A stretch of 22,254 nt of DNA, taken from NCBI GenBank assembly GCA_016781775.1, contig JADDPR010000537.1:1-22254 (forward strand), read 5' to 3'. The DNA is from Rubrobacter sp. Lineage in GTDB: Bacteria > Actinomycetota > Rubrobacteria > Rubrobacterales > Rubrobacteraceae. Position numbers and translations under genes: made by a program. Below, piece by piece: positions 13,821 through 21,797 of this stretch (positions are counted from its first letter, which is position 1; every line of letters begins with the position of its first letter). The notes under the pieces are model-generated. The model did no database searches, was not told the DNA's origin, and saw only the letters and a program-made list of their open reading frames with translations.

Positions 13821-16800
13821 TTGACCACCCCTAAGACCGGCCTTTACGACCCTGCATACGAGCATGACGCCTGTGGACTGGGCTTTGTGGCACGTATAGA
13901 CGGCCGTAAGACCAGGGCGACGGTCGAGGAGGGGCTCGAGATCCTGGTCAACCTCGAGCATCGCGGCGCGAGCGGCAGCGACCCCGAGACTGGGGACGGC
14001 GCCGGCATCATGATCCAGATTTCCGACGCCTTCTTCCGGAACGAGTGCGAATCTTTAGGCATCGGGTTGCCGGCCGAAGGCTCCTACGGGGTTGGCATGC
14101 TCTTCGAGTCGGGCGAGGCCGAGGGTTCCGCCTGCGAGGAAGAGCTGCAGCGCATCACCGTCGAAGAGGGGCAGAAGGTCCTTGGCTTCCGGGACGTTCC
14201 GGTGGACCCGTCGAAGGTCGGCGAGAACGCGCGGAGCGTGATGCCGCGTATACGGCAGTTCTTTATAGAGGCGGGGGACGTCGAGGATCAGGACGCCTTC
14301 GAGCGGAAGCTGTACGTGATCCGGCGGAGGCTCCACAAGGCCGTCGAAGAGACGCACGGTTGTTACGTCGTCAGCCTCTCTTCCAGGACGATCGTTTACA
14401 AGGGGCTACTCAAGGGCCAGCAGCTCGCGCGGTTCTACGCGGACCTTCGCGACGAATCGGTGACGAGCGCCATCGCCCTCGTGCACGAGCGCTTCTCGAC
14501 GAATACCCTAGGCTCCTGGGAGCTCGCCCACCCGTACCGGTACGTAGCGCACAACGGCGAGATCAACACGCTGCGCGGCAACCACAACTGGATGCGCGCC
14601 CGTGAGAGCCGGATGGAATCGCCCCTCTTCGGGGACGACATGCAGAAGCTCTCGCCGGTCATCGCCCCGGGCCAGAGCGACTCGGCGATGTTCGACAACG
14701 CCCTCGAGCTCCTGTACCTCGGGGGGCGCTCGCTCCCGCACGCGGTGGCGATGATGATCCCGGAGGCCTGGGAGAACGATCGGCTCATGGAGCCCGAGCG
14801 CCGCGCCTTCTACCAGTACCACAGCGCCCTCATGGAGCCGTGGGACGGCCCGGCGGCGGTCGCCTTCACGGACGGCCGCTCGATCGGCGCGACCCTCGAC
14901 CGCAACGGCCTGAGGCCCGCCCGCTACATCGTCACGCGCGACGGTAGGGTCATTATGGCCTCCGAAGACGGCGCCCTGCGCGTTGACCCCTCGGAGATCG
15001 TGGAGCGGTGGCGCCTGCGTCCGGGGCGGATGCTCGTCGTGGACACGGAGAAGAACGAGCTTCTGCACGACGGATCGGTCAAGGGGCCGCTCTTCGCGAG
15101 GAAGCCGTACGGCGAGTGGGTTGAGGAGGGCGAGATACACCTCAACGAGCTCCCCGAGGTCGAGGCCGACGGGCGTCCGGAGCAGGCGGATCTCTACGAG
15201 CGCCAGAGGGCGTTCGGCTACACCCTGGAGGACGAGAGGCTCATCCTCTCCCCGATGGCTCAGAACGGAAAGGAGCCGGACGGCTCGATGGGGACGGATA
15301 CGCCGCTCGCCATCCTCTCGGAGAGGCCGCAGCTTCTCTTCTCGTACTTCAAGCAGCTTTTCGCGCAGGTTACGAACCCGCCGATAGACCCTTTGCGCGA
15401 GGAACTCGTGATGTCGCTCAACATGTCGCTCGGTCCGGAGGGGAACCTCTTCGCCGAGACGCCGGAGCACTGCCGGAGGATCTTGCTCGACGGCCCCGTC
15501 CTCACGGGCTCTGAGCTCGAGAAGCTCAGGCATCTCGCCCGGGCGCCGTTCGCCTCGACGACCCTCTCGACGCTCTTCTCGGCGGACGGCGAGGGCGGAC
15601 TCGAGGAGGCGCTTACCGCCCTGTGCAAGAGCGCCGAGAGCGCGGTGCGCGGCGGCTCGACCGTTCTCGTCCTCAGCGACAGGGGCGTGGGCGAGACACT
15701 GGCCCCGATACCGAGCCCGCTCGCGACCGCGGCCGTGCACCATCACCTCGTGCGCGCGGGGATACGGACGAGCACGAGCCTCGTCGTGGAGACCGGGGAG
15801 GCCCGGGAGGTCCACCACTTCGCCGTCCTCATCGGGTATGGGGCGACTGCGGTGGCGCCGTACCTCGCGTTCGAGACCATCGAGAGCATGGTCGGCGAGG
15901 AGTGGTTCGGCGAGGTCAGCCGCGAGGAGGCCGAGAAGAACTACGTGAAGGCAGTCGGCAAGGGACTGTTGAAGATCATCTCCAAGATGGGGATCTCGAC
16001 GCTCTTCTCGTACTGCGGCGCCCAGATTTTCGAGGCGGTCGGCCTCGACTCGGACCTCATTGACAGGCATTTCACCGGGACGGCCTCGCGCATCGGCGGC
16101 ATCGGGTTGAGCGGCATCGAGCGCGAGGTGCTGGATCGCCACACGCGGGCCTTTGCCCCGATCGAGGACGGGGTGCCGGAGCTCCCCGCCGGGGGCGAGT
16201 ACCAGCTGAGGGCGCAGGGCGAGTACCACCAGTGGAACGTGAACAGCATCGTGCCGCTTCAGCGGGCGGTGAAGACGGGCTCCTTCGAGACGTTCAAGCA
16301 GTACAGCGACCACTTCAACAGCGAGGCCGCGCGCATGAGCACCCTGCGCGGGCTCTTCGACTTCAACCGGGCGGCGGAGCCCGTGCCGCTGGAGGAGGTC
16401 GAGTCCGCGAAGGACATCGTGTGGCGCTTCTCGACGGGGGCCATGTCGTTCGGCTCCATCTCCAAGGAGGCGCACGAGACGCTCGCGATCGCGATGAACC
16501 GCATCGGGGCGCAGAGCAACACCGGCGAGGGCGGCGAGGACCCCGAGAGGTTCACCCCCGACCCGAACGGTGACCTGAGGCGGAGCGCTACAAAGCAGGT
16601 CGCCTCGGGGCGCTTCGGGGTGACGACGGAGTACCTCGTCAACTCGGACGTGCTGCAGATCAAGATGGCTCAGGGCTCTAAGCCCGGCGAGGGCGGGCAG
16701 CTTCCGGGCCACAAGGTCTCCGAGGACATAGCCAGGGTGCGCCATTCGACCGAGGGTGTCGGGCTCATCAGCCCGCCGCCGCACCACGACATCTATTCGA

Positions 16801-18314
16801 TCGAAGACCTGGCACAGCTTATCCACGACCTGAAGAACGTGAACCCCGAGGCCATGATCAGCGTGAAGCTCGTCGCGGAGGTCGGGGTCGGGACGGTCGC
16901 GGCGGGGGTCGCGAAGGCGAAGTCCGAGCACATAACGATCGCCGGACACGACGGCGGGACGGGGGCTTCGCCGCTCTCTTCCATCAAGCACGCGGGGCTG
17001 CCGTGGGAGCTTGGTCTCGCCGAGACGCAGCAGATTCTCGTGAAGAACGGTCTGCGCGGGAGGATCAAGCTGCAGACCGACGGCCAGCTCAAGACGGGCC
17101 GCGACGTCGTGGTTGGCGCCCTTCTCGGGGCGGAGGCGTTCGCGTTCTCGACGGCGCCTCTGGTGGCGACCGGTTGCATCATGATGCGCGTCTGCCACCT
17201 GAACACGTGCCCGGTCGGGATCGCCACGCAGGACCCGGAGCTCAGGAAGAGGTTCCAGGGGACGCCGGAGCACGTCATCAACTTCTTCTTCTTTATCGCC
17301 GAGGAGATCCGCCAGCTTATGGCCGAGCTCGGCTTCAGGAAGTTCGACGAGATGGTCGGCCGCGCGGACAAGCTGAAGACCTGGGAAGCGGTGGATCGCT
17401 GGAAGGCGAAGGGCGTGGATCTCTCGCATCTTCTGCACCACGTCGAGGTCGAGGAAGGCGACACCATCCACTCCTCGGAGAAGCAGGAGCATGGCCTAGA
17501 GAACGCCCTCGACAACGAGCTTATCGAGCGCTCGAAGCCGGCCCTGGAGGGGGGCGAGACGGTACGGTTCGATTCGCCGATCCGGAACGTCAACCGGACG
17601 GTCGGCGGGATGCTCTCCGGCGAGGTCGCCCGCCGCTACGGCCACGCGGGGCTGCCGGACGGTACGATCCGCATCGACTTCGAGGGCGTGGCAGGGCAGT
17701 CTTTCGGGGCCTGGCTCTCCCGGGGCGTCTCCTTCAACCTCACGGGGACGACGAACGACTACGTCGGCAAGGGGCTTTCGGGCGGCAAGCTCGTCGTCGC
17801 GCCGCCCAAGGACGTGGGCTACACGCCCGAGGAGTCGATCGTGGTCGGCAACGTGGCCCTGTACGGGGCGACGGAGGGTGAGGCTTACTTCCGCGGCATC
17901 GCGGGCGAGCGCTTCGCGGTCCGGAACTCCGGGGCGACGGCGGTCGTCGAGGGGGTCGGCGACCACGGGTGCGAGTACATGACCGGCGGTATCGTGGTCG
18001 TGCTCGGCGAGACCGGGCGCAACTTCGCGGCCGGGATGAGCGGCGGGGTCGCGTACGTCCTCGACACGGAGGACAAGTTCCGCGAGCTCTACAACCCCGA
18101 GATGGTCGGCCTGGAGGCCGTCGAGTCCGAGGACGACGCGGCCCTTCTCAAGAGGCTCGTCGAGAAGCACCTGGAGTCGACGGGGAGCACGGTGGCGAAG
18201 GGGCTGCTAGAAAATTGGCAGGGGTCCCTGCGCAAGTTTACGAAGGTTATGCCGAACGATCTGAAGCGGGTCCTTCAGGAGCGCCAGGAGGCCGAGTTGG
18301 AGGTGGTGAAGTAA
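13821..18314 (+). CDS. gltB: Glutamate synthase (NADPH) large subunit
   Basis: GltB transfers the amide nitrogen of glutamine to 2-oxoglutarate, giving two glutamates. The product is about 1,497 residues, the full family size. A short propeptide precedes the catalytic cysteine (C18 from this start, EHDACGLGF), which becomes the N-terminal nucleophile of the glutaminase domain (LGSWELAHPYRYVAHNGE follows). Next come the central domain, the FMN-binding synthase domain (GAMSFGSISKEAHE, SVKLVAEVGVG), the 3Fe-4S cysteines in TGCIMMRVCHLNTCPVG and the C-terminal GXGXG domain (GGIVVVLGETGRNF). TTG 13821 is chosen because AGGAGG ends 4 nt before it; GTG 13818 is only 1 nt away. It overlaps gltD by one base. 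A long antisense frame here is a codon-bias shadow. Confidence 0.98.
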   Translation: MTTPKTGLYDPAYEHDACGLGFVARIDGRKTRATVEEGLEILVNLEHRGASGSDPETGDGAGIMIQISDAFFRNECESLGIGLPAEGSYGVGMLFESGEAEGSACEEELQRITVEEGQKVLGFRDVPVDPSKVGENARSVMPRIRQFFIEAGDVEDQDAFERKLYVIRRRLHKAVEETHGCYVVSLSSRTIVYKGLLKGQQLARFYADLRDESVTSAIALVHERFSTNTLGSWELAHPYRYVAHNGEINTLRGNHNWMRARESRMESPLFGDDMQKLSPVIAPGQSDSAMFDNALELLYLGGRSLPHAVAMMIPEAWENDRLMEPERRAFYQYHSALMEPWDGPAAVAFTDGRSIGATLDRNGLRPARYIVTRDGRVIMASEDGALRVDPSEIVERWRLRPGRMLVVDTEKNELLHDGSVKGPLFARKPYGEWVEEGEIHLNELPEVEADGRPEQADLYERQRAFGYTLEDERLILSPMAQNGKEPDGSMGTDTPLAILSERPQLLFSYFKQLFAQVTNPPIDPLREELVMSLNMSLGPEGNLFAETPEHCRRILLDGPVLTGSELEKLRHLARAPFASTTLSTLFSADGEGGLEEALTALCKSAESAVRGGSTVLVLSDRGVGETLAPIPSPLATAAVHHHLVRAGIRTSTSLVVETGEAREVHHFAVLIGYGATAVAPYLAFETIESMVGEEWFGEVSREEAEKNYVKAVGKGLLKIISKMGISTLFSYCGAQIFEAVGLDSDLIDRHFTGTASRIGGIGLSGIEREVLDRHTRAFAPIEDGVPELPAGGEYQLRAQGEYHQWNVNSIVPLQRAVKTGSFETFKQYSDHFNSEAARMSTLRGLFDFNRAAEPVPLEEVESAKDIVWRFSTGAMSFGSISKEAHETLAIAMNRIGAQSNTGEGGEDPERFTPDPNGDLRRSATKQVASGRFGVTTEYLVNSDVLQIKMAQGSKPGEGGQLPGHKVSEDIARVRHSTEGVGLISPPPHHDIYSIEDLAQLIHDLKNVNPEAMISVKLVAEVGVGTVAAGVAKAKSEHITIAGHDGGTGASPLSSIKHAGLPWELGLAETQQILVKNGLRGRIKLQTDGQLKTGRDVVVGALLGAEAFAFSTAPLVATGCIMMRVCHLNTCPVGIATQDPELRKRFQGTPEHVINFFFFIAEEIRQLMAELGFRKFDEMVGRADKLKTWEAVDRWKAKGVDLSHLLHHVEVEEGDTIHSSEKQEHGLENALDNELIERSKPALEGGETVRFDSPIRNVNRTVGGMLSGEVARRYGHAGLPDGTIRIDFEGVAGQSFGAWLSRGVSFNLTGTTNDYVGKGLSGGKLVVAPPKDVGYTPEESIVVGNVALYGATEGEAYFRGIAGERFAVRNSGATAVVEGVGDHGCEYMTGGIVVVLGETGRNFAAGMSGGVAYVLDTEDKFRELYNPEMVGLEAVESEDDAALLKRLVEKHLESTGSTVAKGLLENWQGSLRKFTKVMPNDLKRVLQERQEAELEVVK

Positions 18315-19741
18315 TGGGGGACCCCAAAGGTTTCTTGAAGATAGGGCGCAAGCCTACCCCGAAGCGAGACGTCGTCGAGCGGATACAGGACTACACCTAT
18401 ATCTACGAGCCGATGCCGGAGGACGAGCTCAGGGGGCAGGCCTCACGGTGCATGGACTGCGGCATCCCGTTCTGCAACACGGGTTGCCCCGTGAACAACC
18501 TGATCCCGGACTGGAACGACCTCGTGTACCGGGACTCCTGGAAGAGGGCGATAGACCGCCTTCACCTGACGAACAACTTCCCGGAGTTTACGGGGATGCT
18601 GTGTCCGGCGCCGTGCGAGTCGGCGTGCGTGCTGGCGATCAACGACAAGTCCGTGACGATCAAGGAGATAGAGCTCTCCATCATCAACCGCGCGTTCGAC
18701 GAGGGCTGGGTCAGGGCCTTCCCGCCGCCGCCAGAGGCGCGGACGGGCAGAAAGGTCGCGGTCGTGGGCTCGGGGCCGGCGGGGTTGGCCGCGGCCCAGC
18801 AGCTCAACCGGGCGGGGCACTCCGTCACCGTCTTCGAGAAGGACGACAAGATCGGCGGCCTCCTCCGGTACGGCATCCCGGACTACAAGATCGAGAAGTG
18901 GGTGGTGGACCGCAGGATCTCCATCATGGAAGAAGAGGGGGTCGAGTTTCGTACCAACGCCCACGTGGGCTACGACCCGACGACGGAGGAGTTGAAGGCC
19001 GAGTACGACGCGGTCGTGATGGCCGTCGGCGCCTTGCAGGGGCGCGACCTCGACGTTCCGGGGCGGGAGCTCGGGGGGATCCACCTCGCGATGGACTACC
19101 TCACTCAGCAGAACCGTAGGGTCGCGGGGCTGCCGATCGAGGGGGAGGAGATCTCGGCGAAGGGCAAGAACGTGGTGATCCTGGGCGGTGGCGACACGAG
19201 CGCGGACTGCCTGGGCAACTCCCACCGCGAGGGGGCGGCCTCGGTGAAGGTCCTGACCCACGGCCCGAAGCCCCCCGAGAACCCGGACCATTTGACGTGG
19301 CCGGACTGGCCGCTGATACTTCACACCTACCCAGCCCACGAGGAGGGCGGCGAGCGCGGCTGGAGCGTCGCGGTGAAGGGCTTCTCCGGCTCGAACGGCA
19401 AGGTCGAGAGGATGCACGCGATCCGGACGGAGCGCAAGCACGGCAAGACCGAGTACATCGAGGGCTCCGAGCACGAGATCGAGTGCGACCTCGTCCTCCT
19501 GGCGATCGGTTTTACCGGCCCGGTGCGCGACAAGTTTCTGGAGGACCTCGCTCTCGGCTATAACGAGCGCGGCGCCATCCCGACGACGAACGGTGGATTT
19601 GCCACGGAGGAGGACGGCCTCTTCGTCGCCGGCGACGCCAAGCGGGGTGCCTCCCTTATCGTCTGGGCGATCGCCGAGGGCCGCAAGGCAGCCAAGGCGG
19701 CCGACGAGTACCTTATGGGCCGCAGTCTGCTCCCCGGCTAG
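18314..19741 (+). CDS. gltD: Glutamate synthase (NADPH) small subunit
   Basis: GltD oxidises NADPH and feeds electrons to GltB through FAD and iron-sulphur centres. The 475-residue product is of normal length. Two cysteine clusters near the N-terminus bind 4Fe-4S: C46, C49, C54, C58 (CMDCGIPFCNTGCPV) and C97, C101, C105 (CPAPCESAC). The FAD dinucleotide fold starts at about 147 (KVAVVGSGPAGLAAAQ), and the NADPH site is NVVILGGGDTSADC. The C-terminus has the family's FVAGDAKRGASLIVWAIAEG. The ATG at 18314 shares its A with the gltB stop (TAATG), so translation is coupled and the subunits are made in step. The longer upstream frame from 17969 lies inside gltB and is not coding. Confidence 0.98.
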   Translation: MGDPKGFLKIGRKPTPKRDVVERIQDYTYIYEPMPEDELRGQASRCMDCGIPFCNTGCPVNNLIPDWNDLVYRDSWKRAIDRLHLTNNFPEFTGMLCPAPCESACVLAINDKSVTIKEIELSIINRAFDEGWVRAFPPPPEARTGRKVAVVGSGPAGLAAAQQLNRAGHSVTVFEKDDKIGGLLRYGIPDYKIEKWVVDRRISIMEEEGVEFRTNAHVGYDPTTEELKAEYDAVVMAVGALQGRDLDVPGRELGGIHLAMDYLTQQNRRVAGLPIEGEEISAKGKNVVILGGGDTSADCLGNSHREGAASVKVLTHGPKPPENPDHLTWPDWPLILHTYPAHEEGGERGWSVAVKGFSGSNGKVERMHAIRTERKHGKTEYIEGSEHEIECDLVLLAIGFTGPVRDKFLEDLALGYNERGAIPTTNGGFATEEDGLFVAGDAKRGASLIVWAIAEGRKAAKAADEYLMGRSLLPG

Positions 19742-20707
19742 GTGCTCTCGGAGACGGGAATACGGGCCGACGGCAACGGCTCTCGTTACGCTCGATTCGG
19801 ACGCGCGGAGTGGGCCGAGCTCAGGGCCTCGACCCCGCTCGTCCTCGGCGAGGGAGACCTCGCGGCTCTGCGGGGGATCAACGAGAAAGTCTCCCTGAGG
19901 GAGGTCGAGGAGGTCTACCTGCCGCTTTCGCGGCTGCTGAACCTCCACGTCCGGGCCACTCAGAAGCTTCACGGGACGACCGCCGCCTTTCTGGGGAGGC
20001 CGGGGCCGAGCACACCGTACGTCATCGGCATCGCGGGGAGCGTCGCCGTCGGCAAGAGCACGACGGCGCGCATCCTCCAGGCCCTGCTCTCGTACTGGCC
20101 GGACCACCCACGGGTGGACCTGGTGACCACCGACGGCTTCCTCTACCCCAACCGGGTGCTTGAGGAGCGTGAGCTCATGGACCGCAAGGGCTTCCCGGAG
20201 AGCTACGACCTCAAGCGTCTCCTCCGGTTTGTCGCCGATGTAAAGGCCGGGGTGCCGGAAGTCGCGGCCCCCGTCTACTCGCACCTCTCATACGACGTGC
20301 TCCCGGGCGAGGCGCAGGTCGTGCGCTCGCCCGACGTGCTGATCCTTGAAGGCCTGAACGTCTTGCAGACCTCCGACGGGCGCGGCGGCGAGCAGCCCCA
20401 GACTTTCGTCTCGGACCTCTTCGACTTCTCCATCTACGTGGACGCCCGCGAGGAGGACGTCGAGCGGTGGTACGTAGAGCGCTTCATGACGCTCAGGGAG
20501 ACCGTGTTCGGCCAGAAGGGCTCCTACTTCAAGCGCTACGCGCAGCTCTCCGACGAGGAAGCCCGCCGCATGGCCTCCGACATTTGGGCGAGGATCAACG
20601 GCCCGAACCTCAGGGAGAACATCGCGACCACCCGCAAGCGCGCCCGCCTCGTGCTCGAAAAGGACGAGGACCACTCCGTGCGAAGCGTCGTCCTCCGCAA
20701 GCTGTAG
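19742..20707 (+). CDS. coaA: Type I pantothenate kinase
   Basis: CoaA phosphorylates pantothenate with ATP, the first and controlling step of coenzyme A synthesis. The 321-residue product matches bacterial type I enzymes in length and motifs: P-loop GSVAVGKST at 99-107, DLVTTDGFLYPNRVLEER, the strictly family-specific RKGFPESYDLKRLLRF, PVYSHLSYDV, and LILEGLNVLQ. The GTG at 19742 directly follows the gltD stop with no gap, so it is probably cotranscribed and possibly coupled with gltBD. That pairing is unusual in function, joining nitrogen assimilation with CoA supply. It converges with the methyltransferase gene downstream. All catalytic motifs are intact. Confidence 0.97.
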   Translation: MLSETGIRADGNGSRYARFGRAEWAELRASTPLVLGEGDLAALRGINEKVSLREVEEVYLPLSRLLNLHVRATQKLHGTTAAFLGRPGPSTPYVIGIAGSVAVGKSTTARILQALLSYWPDHPRVDLVTTDGFLYPNRVLEERELMDRKGFPESYDLKRLLRFVADVKAGVPEVAAPVYSHLSYDVLPGEAQVVRSPDVLILEGLNVLQTSDGRGGEQPQTFVSDLFDFSIYVDAREEDVERWYVERFMTLRETVFGQKGSYFKRYAQLSDEEARRMASDIWARINGPNLRENIATTRKRARLVLEKDEDHSVRSVVLRKL

Positions 20708-20729
20708 CTGTTAGCAATAGCGATCGGCA

Positions 20730-20759
20730 GTCAGCCGTAAGCGAGAACAAGCCGCTGAC
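20730..20759. repeat. GTCAGC...GCTGAC inverted pair in a convergent gap
   Basis: The 60-bp gap between coaA and the methyltransferase holds GTCAGC at 20730-20735 and GCTGAC at 20754-20759 with similar surrounding bases (GTCAGCCG, GCCGCTGAC). The same core pair is found at 10838-10955, also between convergent genes. It might be a dispersed intergenic element or a weak bidirectional terminator. Confidence 0.35.
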
Positions 20760-20767
20760 AGGCGGGG

Positions 20768-21514
20768 TTAGACCGGGCGTGCCAGCACGATGAGGTGGTC
20801 GCTCCCGGCATCGAACGGCTCCCCTTCGACCCCGCCGTACACCGCCTCCACCTCGAAGCCCGCGAGCCTCAGCATCAGCTCCAACTCCCCGCGCCCGACG
20901 ACCCGAATCGTCAGGTCGTGTGCCCGCTTGTTCTCAAGAATCCCCGAGCCTCGGTAAAGCTCGTAGAAGAGACGCATGTGGAGAAGCTGCGAGGCGGGGT
21001 CGTAGCGGGAGATGCTGAAGCGCTCCAGCTTTGCCCCGTCCGGTCGCTGACGGGTGAAGTCGTGGCGTAACGTGGGGCCGCCGGGCGGGTCGCTCAGTTC
21101 GTCGGGCGAGAAAGCGGAGACTTCGATACCAAGGAGCCCGCCCGGAACCAAATGCCTGCGAGCGTTGCGCAGAAACGCGAGGGCATCGTCGACCGAGAGC
21201 AGGCACAGAAAGGAGTTGAAGGCGCAGATGGCCATGCCATGATCCCGCCCCAGCGAGGCGTGCCTCATGTCTCCCCGTGTCCACTCGACGGCGTTGCCCT
21301 TCTTCTTCCCCCCCTCGACCATACTCTCCGAGACCTCGACCGCGGTGACCTCATGGCCTGAGTCCGCCAGCGGGACCGCCAGACGCCCCGTCCCCGCGCC
21401 CCATTCGACCACCGGACCACCCTCCCTCTCCGCCAGCGCGATCCAGAACGGGAGGTCGTAGTCATGATCGTACTCGAAGTCGTACAGGTCTGAGAGGTCG
21501 TCGTACTCGGTCAA
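20768..21514 (-). CDS. Class I SAM-dependent methyltransferase
   Basis: A 248-residue soluble protein of the Rossmann-fold methyltransferase class. Motif I, which binds S-adenosylmethionine, is at about residues 35-49 (VVEWGAGTGRLAVPL), and the acidic residue ending strand 2 is in VTAVEVSESM. A motif like AICAFNSFLCLLS marks strand 4, and HLVPGGLLGIEV strand 5. The N-terminus is very acidic and aromatic (DLYDFEYDHDYDLPFW). TTG 21514 is chosen because a -10 (TATAAA, 21552-21557, minus) would start transcription near 21545, inside or after the alternative TTG 21547. The ribosome-binding site is weak. The methyl acceptor, small molecule or protein, cannot be told. Confidence 0.87.
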   Translation of the reverse strand: MTEYDDLSDLYDFEYDHDYDLPFWIALAEREGGPVVEWGAGTGRLAVPLADSGHEVTAVEVSESMVEGGKKKGNAVEWTRGDMRHASLGRDHGMAICAFNSFLCLLSVDDALAFLRNARRHLVPGGLLGIEVSAFSPDELSDPPGGPTLRHDFTRQRPDGAKLERFSISRYDPASQLLHMRLFYELYRGSGILENKRAHDLTIRVVGRGELELMLRLAGFEVEAVYGGVEGEPFDAGSDHLIVLARPV

Positions 21515-21551
21515 TGGTCTCGCTCTTTCTACTCCGCGGCACTCCAAGAAC

Positions 21552-21557
21552 TTTATA
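21552..21557 (-). promoter_or_regulatory. Candidate -10 box (TATAAA) for the methyltransferase
   Basis: On the minus strand TATAAA matches the consensus at 5 of 6 positions and predicts a start near 21545, with a leader of about 31 nt before TTG 21514. No clear -35 is visible. It lies 29 nt from the strong hairpin at 21586-21611. Confidence 0.35.
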
Positions 21558-21585
21558 AGCTATGTCTCGGGAGCGTAGGTTCGTA

Positions 21586-21611
21586 CGAGGCCGAACCGTC
21601 GTTCGGCCTCG
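21586..21611. repeat. Perfect 11-bp inverted repeat with 4-nt loop
   Basis: CGAGGCCGAAC and GTTCGGCCTCG are exact reverse complements separated by CGTC. The repeat lies between the divergent methyltransferase and tRNA-Gln promoters. Neither strand has a U-tract after it, so it is not a standard terminator; it could be an operator or a cruciform-forming site. Confidence 0.65.
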
Positions 21612-21643
21612 GAGAGCGGACGCGGAAACGCGGTACTTTCGAC

Positions 21644-21672
21644 TCGACGTTCGTGCCGTTAAGGGTTACAAT
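21644..21672 (+). promoter_or_regulatory. tRNA-Gln promoter
   Basis: TCGACG (21644-21649) and TACAAT (21667-21672) are 17 nt apart and match the -35 and -10 consensus at 4 and 5 of 6 positions. Transcription would begin near 21679, 9 nt before the mature tRNA 5' end, a typical short leader removed by RNase P. Confidence 0.55.
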
Positions 21673-21687
21673 AAATGACCGTAACGG

Positions 21688-21758
21688 TGCCGAATGGTGT
21701 AACGGCAGCACGAGTGACTCTGAATCACTTAGTCCTGGTTCGAATCCAGGTTCGGCAG
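21688..21758 (+). tRNA. tRNA-Gln (anticodon CTG)
   Basis: A 71-nt cloverleaf. The acceptor stem TGCCGAA/TTCGGCA pairs perfectly with G as discriminator; the D-arm contains GGTGTAACGGCAGCAC, like other bacterial tRNA-Gln; the anticodon stem AGTGA/TCACT encloses the loop CTCTGAA with anticodon CTG at 21720-21722; the T-arm CCTGG/CCAGG encloses TTCGAAT. CCA is not encoded. It reads CAG glutamine codons. It has its own promoter and terminator, so it is a single-gene unit. Confidence 0.95.
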
Positions 21759-21764
21759 CTTCTT

Positions 21765-21797
21765 GAAACCCCTGCAAAAGCGGGGGTTTCGCTTTGC
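21765..21797 (+). terminator. Terminator hairpin after tRNA-Gln
   Basis: GAAACCCC (21765-21772) pairs perfectly with GGGGTTTC (21783-21790) around a 10-nt loop, 7 nt after the tRNA. A competing hairpin is possible between GCAAAAGC (21774-21781) and GCTTTGC (21791-21797). The U-tract is poor, so stem stability would have to do most of the work. Confidence 0.6.

Noticed and set aside
14508..17492. Very long minus-strand frame (994 codons) opposite gltB
   Set aside because: gltB is certain on the plus strand with all its motifs; the antisense translation is repetitive in R, E, H, L and V and matches nothing.
17969..18313. Upstream extension of the gltD frame
   Set aside because: It lies inside gltB in another frame; the known GltD N-terminus begins at 18314.
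18443..20284. 613-codon minus-strand frame opposite gltD and coaA
   Set aside because: It is a shadow of two well-recognised plus-strand genes and has no domain of its own.
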